Source of the DNA: Pseudisothecium myosuroides
Taxonomy: Eukaryota > Streptophyta > Bryopsida > Hypnales > Lembophyllaceae
DNA: 64,000 nt
NCBI GenBank assembly: GCA_951799445.1
Contig: OX637289.1
Location: forward strand, 2,210,501 to 2,274,500
Reading direction: 5' to 3'
Of this stretch, positions 62,030 to 64,000 are shown piece after piece (position 1 is the first letter of the stretch; the number at the start of each line of letters is the position of its first letter). Position numbers and translations under genes: made by a program. The notes under the pieces were generated by a model. That model saw only the letters and a program-made list of their open reading frames with translations. It was not told where the DNA came from and did not search any database.

Positions 62030-62330
62030 GCGAGGTCTTCGCAGGGCACTCCGAGGTTCTCGGTCAAATGCTCGTCAAGCGCACTGCAGCCCAATGCTGG
62101 CGTCGCCTCTCAGCTGGATGGGTCATCGTTGCACCTGTCGCCCGTGCAGAGGAGAAGCCAGGACAAAGACGGCCCATCTCCGGTCAGGTCAGGAAAGTTC
62201 ATAGGGAAAGTCGACGTCTTTCAAATTATGGAGGGTCACAGCATCGAAATTTAGAAGCCCAGCATAGAATAGAATGGCTCCGACATTGACGGCGCTACTA
62301 GGCCCAACGAAGAGAGTCGACATTCAATTT
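62030..62330 (-). pseudogene. left-arm copy of the small hypothetical gene
   Basis: The minus-strand sequence aligns with 62811-63092 but has an in-frame TGA after NDDPSS, and its upstream part carries further stops. The C-terminal VPCEDLAGT and the stop position are retained. Confidence 0.4.
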
Positions 62331-62644
62331 CTCACCCAATGATTCGAAATCACACGATGTGGGTGACGACTATCCCTCCTTTCCCTCCCCGCATCCTTCG
62401 TTTCCGAGGGTTGGAACCGGAAACGGTCGAGCAATATTGCAACGTGAGTCGGTGCAAAGAGTGTTTCTATCTGAGCACCTATTGGCTGCTCATAACAGAA
62501 GCCCACAAGTAAAAGTGGGGTCGGTCATATCCAACAATGCACAATCCCCTGCACGATGTCGTCCACTTTGCGAGGAATGTGCCAAGGGGGATATGAACGA
62601 CCCACTGATACTTGTGGGCCCGTATTTTGCGCACCCAATACGTG

Positions 62645-62654
62645 CATAAATAAG
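62645..62654 (+). promoter_or_regulatory. TATA-like box for the right-arm gene
   Basis: CATAAATAAG lies 12 bases after a CCAAT and about 166 bases before the ATG at 62811. The mirrored left arm carries a mutated version. Confidence 0.35.
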
Positions 62655-62810
62655 AACACTCTTCCCGCCGGTTTCAGCCTCAACATTGGTAGACCAGTCC
62701 CGACCCACGCCCACGGAAACGCAGGGTGCGCGGAGGAAAAGGAGGGATAGTCGTCCCTACATCGTGTAACTTCGAACCATTTGGGGGGAACGTCTCCCCT
62801 CGTTGGGTCC

Positions 62811-63092
62811 ATGAGCGTCGCAAACGCCGGAAGCATCTTGCCCAGCGGTGCGCCCCTTGATTTCGACGCCATGCATCAACCCAATCCGCAGGGGTGGCCG
62901 ACTTCCCCTATGAATATTCCTGACCGGACAGAGGAAGGGTCGCCGTCGTCCTCGCCTCTGCTCTGCACGTGCGACAAGTTCAACAATGACCCATCCGACG
63001 GGGAGACGGCGTCCGAATGGAGGCACAGTGCGTTTGACGAGCAATTGTCCCAGGTTTCCAGAGTGCCCTGCGAGGACCTGCCCACGACATGA
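62811..63092 (+). CDS. small hypothetical protein, right palindrome arm (93 aa)
   Basis: MSVANAGSILPSGAPLDFDA opens an acidic, Pro/Ser-rich protein with SSSPLLCTCDKFNNDPSDGE and ending VPCEDLPTT. The inverted left-arm copy, read on the minus strand, gives LLCTGDRCNDDPSS then a stop, then ALDEHLTENLGVPCEDLAGT. Aligned changes are partly conservative (D/D, N/N, DEQL/DEHL), so this frame was probably the coding one before duplication. The left copy is a pseudogene. No family is recognised. Confidence 0.4.
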   Translation: MSVANAGSILPSGAPLDFDAMHQPNPQGWPTSPMNIPDRTEEGSPSSSPLLCTCDKFNNDPSDGETASEWRHSAFDEQLSQVSRVPCEDLPTT

Positions 63093-64000
63093 TTGGGAAA
63101 TAGAAGCCTGCTGGCGTTGATGAAACGGTGATTCGTACATCATTTTTATTTGTGGGAGCCCTAACTCTTCCTATACGGGGGGAGGGGGGATCAATATGCT
63201 ATAATAAGGGCAACGATGCCGTATATTTGGGGATCTAGAATGTTAGATCACTGGGGGGATCTATAATGACCAAGGGGGACGGTATATATTCTATGAGCAA
63301 ATGTAAAAAAATGTATAGGAGCAAAAGTTATGAGTGTTGTGAAAAAAATGTCTATGAATCCTGAATGTCATCTAGTTCATTCCTAATTTATTTAAAATTT
63401 GCACTCCTCAATTTCATCTAGTCTTCCATTCTATATATCATTGTGTACGACGGTGTCATCCATGTGTCATCCCCAATGGAAATAAGAGTCAGTCTGCAGA
63501 GCTATTTCAGAAGAGCAGAGAAATGTCGTTTCCGAGTGGAAGGCAGGGAGACAATCAGCGAAGCTATTTCCTAAGAAGCTATATCCCAAGATTAATGAAG
63601 TGGTCGCCCTCAAGTCGAAGGCAGAAGCACGCGGCAACTTTCCATCGTGACCTTGGCAGGAGAGTTGAGGATCTCTATGCAGCCACGGGTTCAGAGCGCC
63701 CCCCCTGAACTGGTCCACCGGACATTTCCATGTCGAGATTCTCTCCCTCGATCGTGGAGTTGCTTACTCTGGGAGGACGCCGGCTCTACGGATTCGATTG
63801 GAGCACGTGAACCCTGCACATGGTAGCGAATGGTGAGGTCCCCATCCCACCGAATGGCGTACTTGTGGACAACCGGAAGTACCCAAAGCAATGACATAAA
63901 TTGAACGCCCAGAGTAAAAGCGATGGGCGGCAGACTATTCGATGGAGACAAGTTCTGGCCATCCTAGACCGAAGTCTCGACGTGGGATGTCAAGAAATTA

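Larger units (their letters stand above)
62020..63095. repeat. 1.1-kb palindrome with divergent promoter-like centre
   Basis: Arms of about 530 bases (62020-62545 and 62565-63095) are inverted copies. Examples are TGACGACTATCCCTCCTTTC against its inverse at 62735-62757, and CCCACAAGTAAAAGTGGG against CCCACTGATACTTGTGGG. Identity is moderate, with indels. The right arm has CCCAATACGTGCATAAATAAG (CCAAT then TATA-like at 62645) pointing outward, and the left arm has the mirrored but weaker CAGATAGAAAC. Confidence 0.75.
60413..64000. other. GC-rich block, possibly of plastid origin
   Basis: Composition shifts abruptly from AT-rich to near 50 percent GC around 60.5-60.9 kb and stays there to the window end, apart from 63.2-63.45 kb. 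Long minus-strand frames at 60738-61247 and 63467-63951 (PYYFNLDRQAADACSLCFF; VLPVVHKYAIRWDGDLTIR) recall translated non-genic plastid inverted-repeat spacer DNA near rps12 and trnV. That is from memory and unverified. No tRNA or rRNA is present to confirm it. Confidence 0.35.

Overview
The window is eukaryotic nuclear DNA, most likely from a land plant. It is AT-rich, very gene-poor and crowded with nested transposable elements. The two largest coding loci are interrupted by GT..AG introns. Their protein types, together with Stowaway-like and other MITE-like elements, suggest a non-angiosperm plant such as a bryophyte, lycophyte or fern. That placement is an inference. No tRNA, rRNA, CRISPR array or bacterial-type operon was found. 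All reading was by eye, so repeat boundaries are approximate unless a target-site duplication (TSD) fixes them.

Layout. 0-2.5 kb: an A-run plus a (TA)n microsatellite, then gene-free DNA. 2.5-5.6 kb: a minus-strand non-coding element with short tandem repeats and a small acidic first exon. 6.7-10.9 kb: a broken, intron-containing multi-copy gene that looks transposon-related. 13.4-28.0 kb: a decayed gene of about 12 exons, with a ParB/sulfiredoxin-like DGNHR segment followed by a beta-class DNA amino-methyltransferase-like region. Its roughly 5.2 kb first intron holds 12 copies of a CCTCGGCGCCGAGG palindrome plus a SINE-like insertion. A 5.0 kb element with a perfect CATGG duplication splits it just after the DGNHRLLAW codons. 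28.7-32.1 kb: elements nested four deep, including a foldback built of about 180-bp units. 34.1-40.3 kb and 46.0-54.6 kb: two diverged copies of a segment, each carrying a small protein with two H-x-C-x4-C-x2-C knuckles. 40.6-44.5 kb: three TIR elements. 49.1-60.4 kb: a large inverted duplication with four MITE-like elements of one family, three of which sit in or beside its arms as later insertions. 60.5-64.0 kb: a GC-rich block, possibly plastid-derived, with a 1.1 kb palindrome and a possible small gene.

The best candidates for undescribed biology are the ParB-like/methyltransferase fusion with its palindrome-studded intron, the twin Cys-knuckle small proteins, and the 4-bp-TSD element family with GGGTSAWTGCAAGAAACAC ends. 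Most large genes here are broken: the methyltransferase gene has four in-frame stops and the transposon-like gene has a frameshift and a stop. Only the small proteins look intact.
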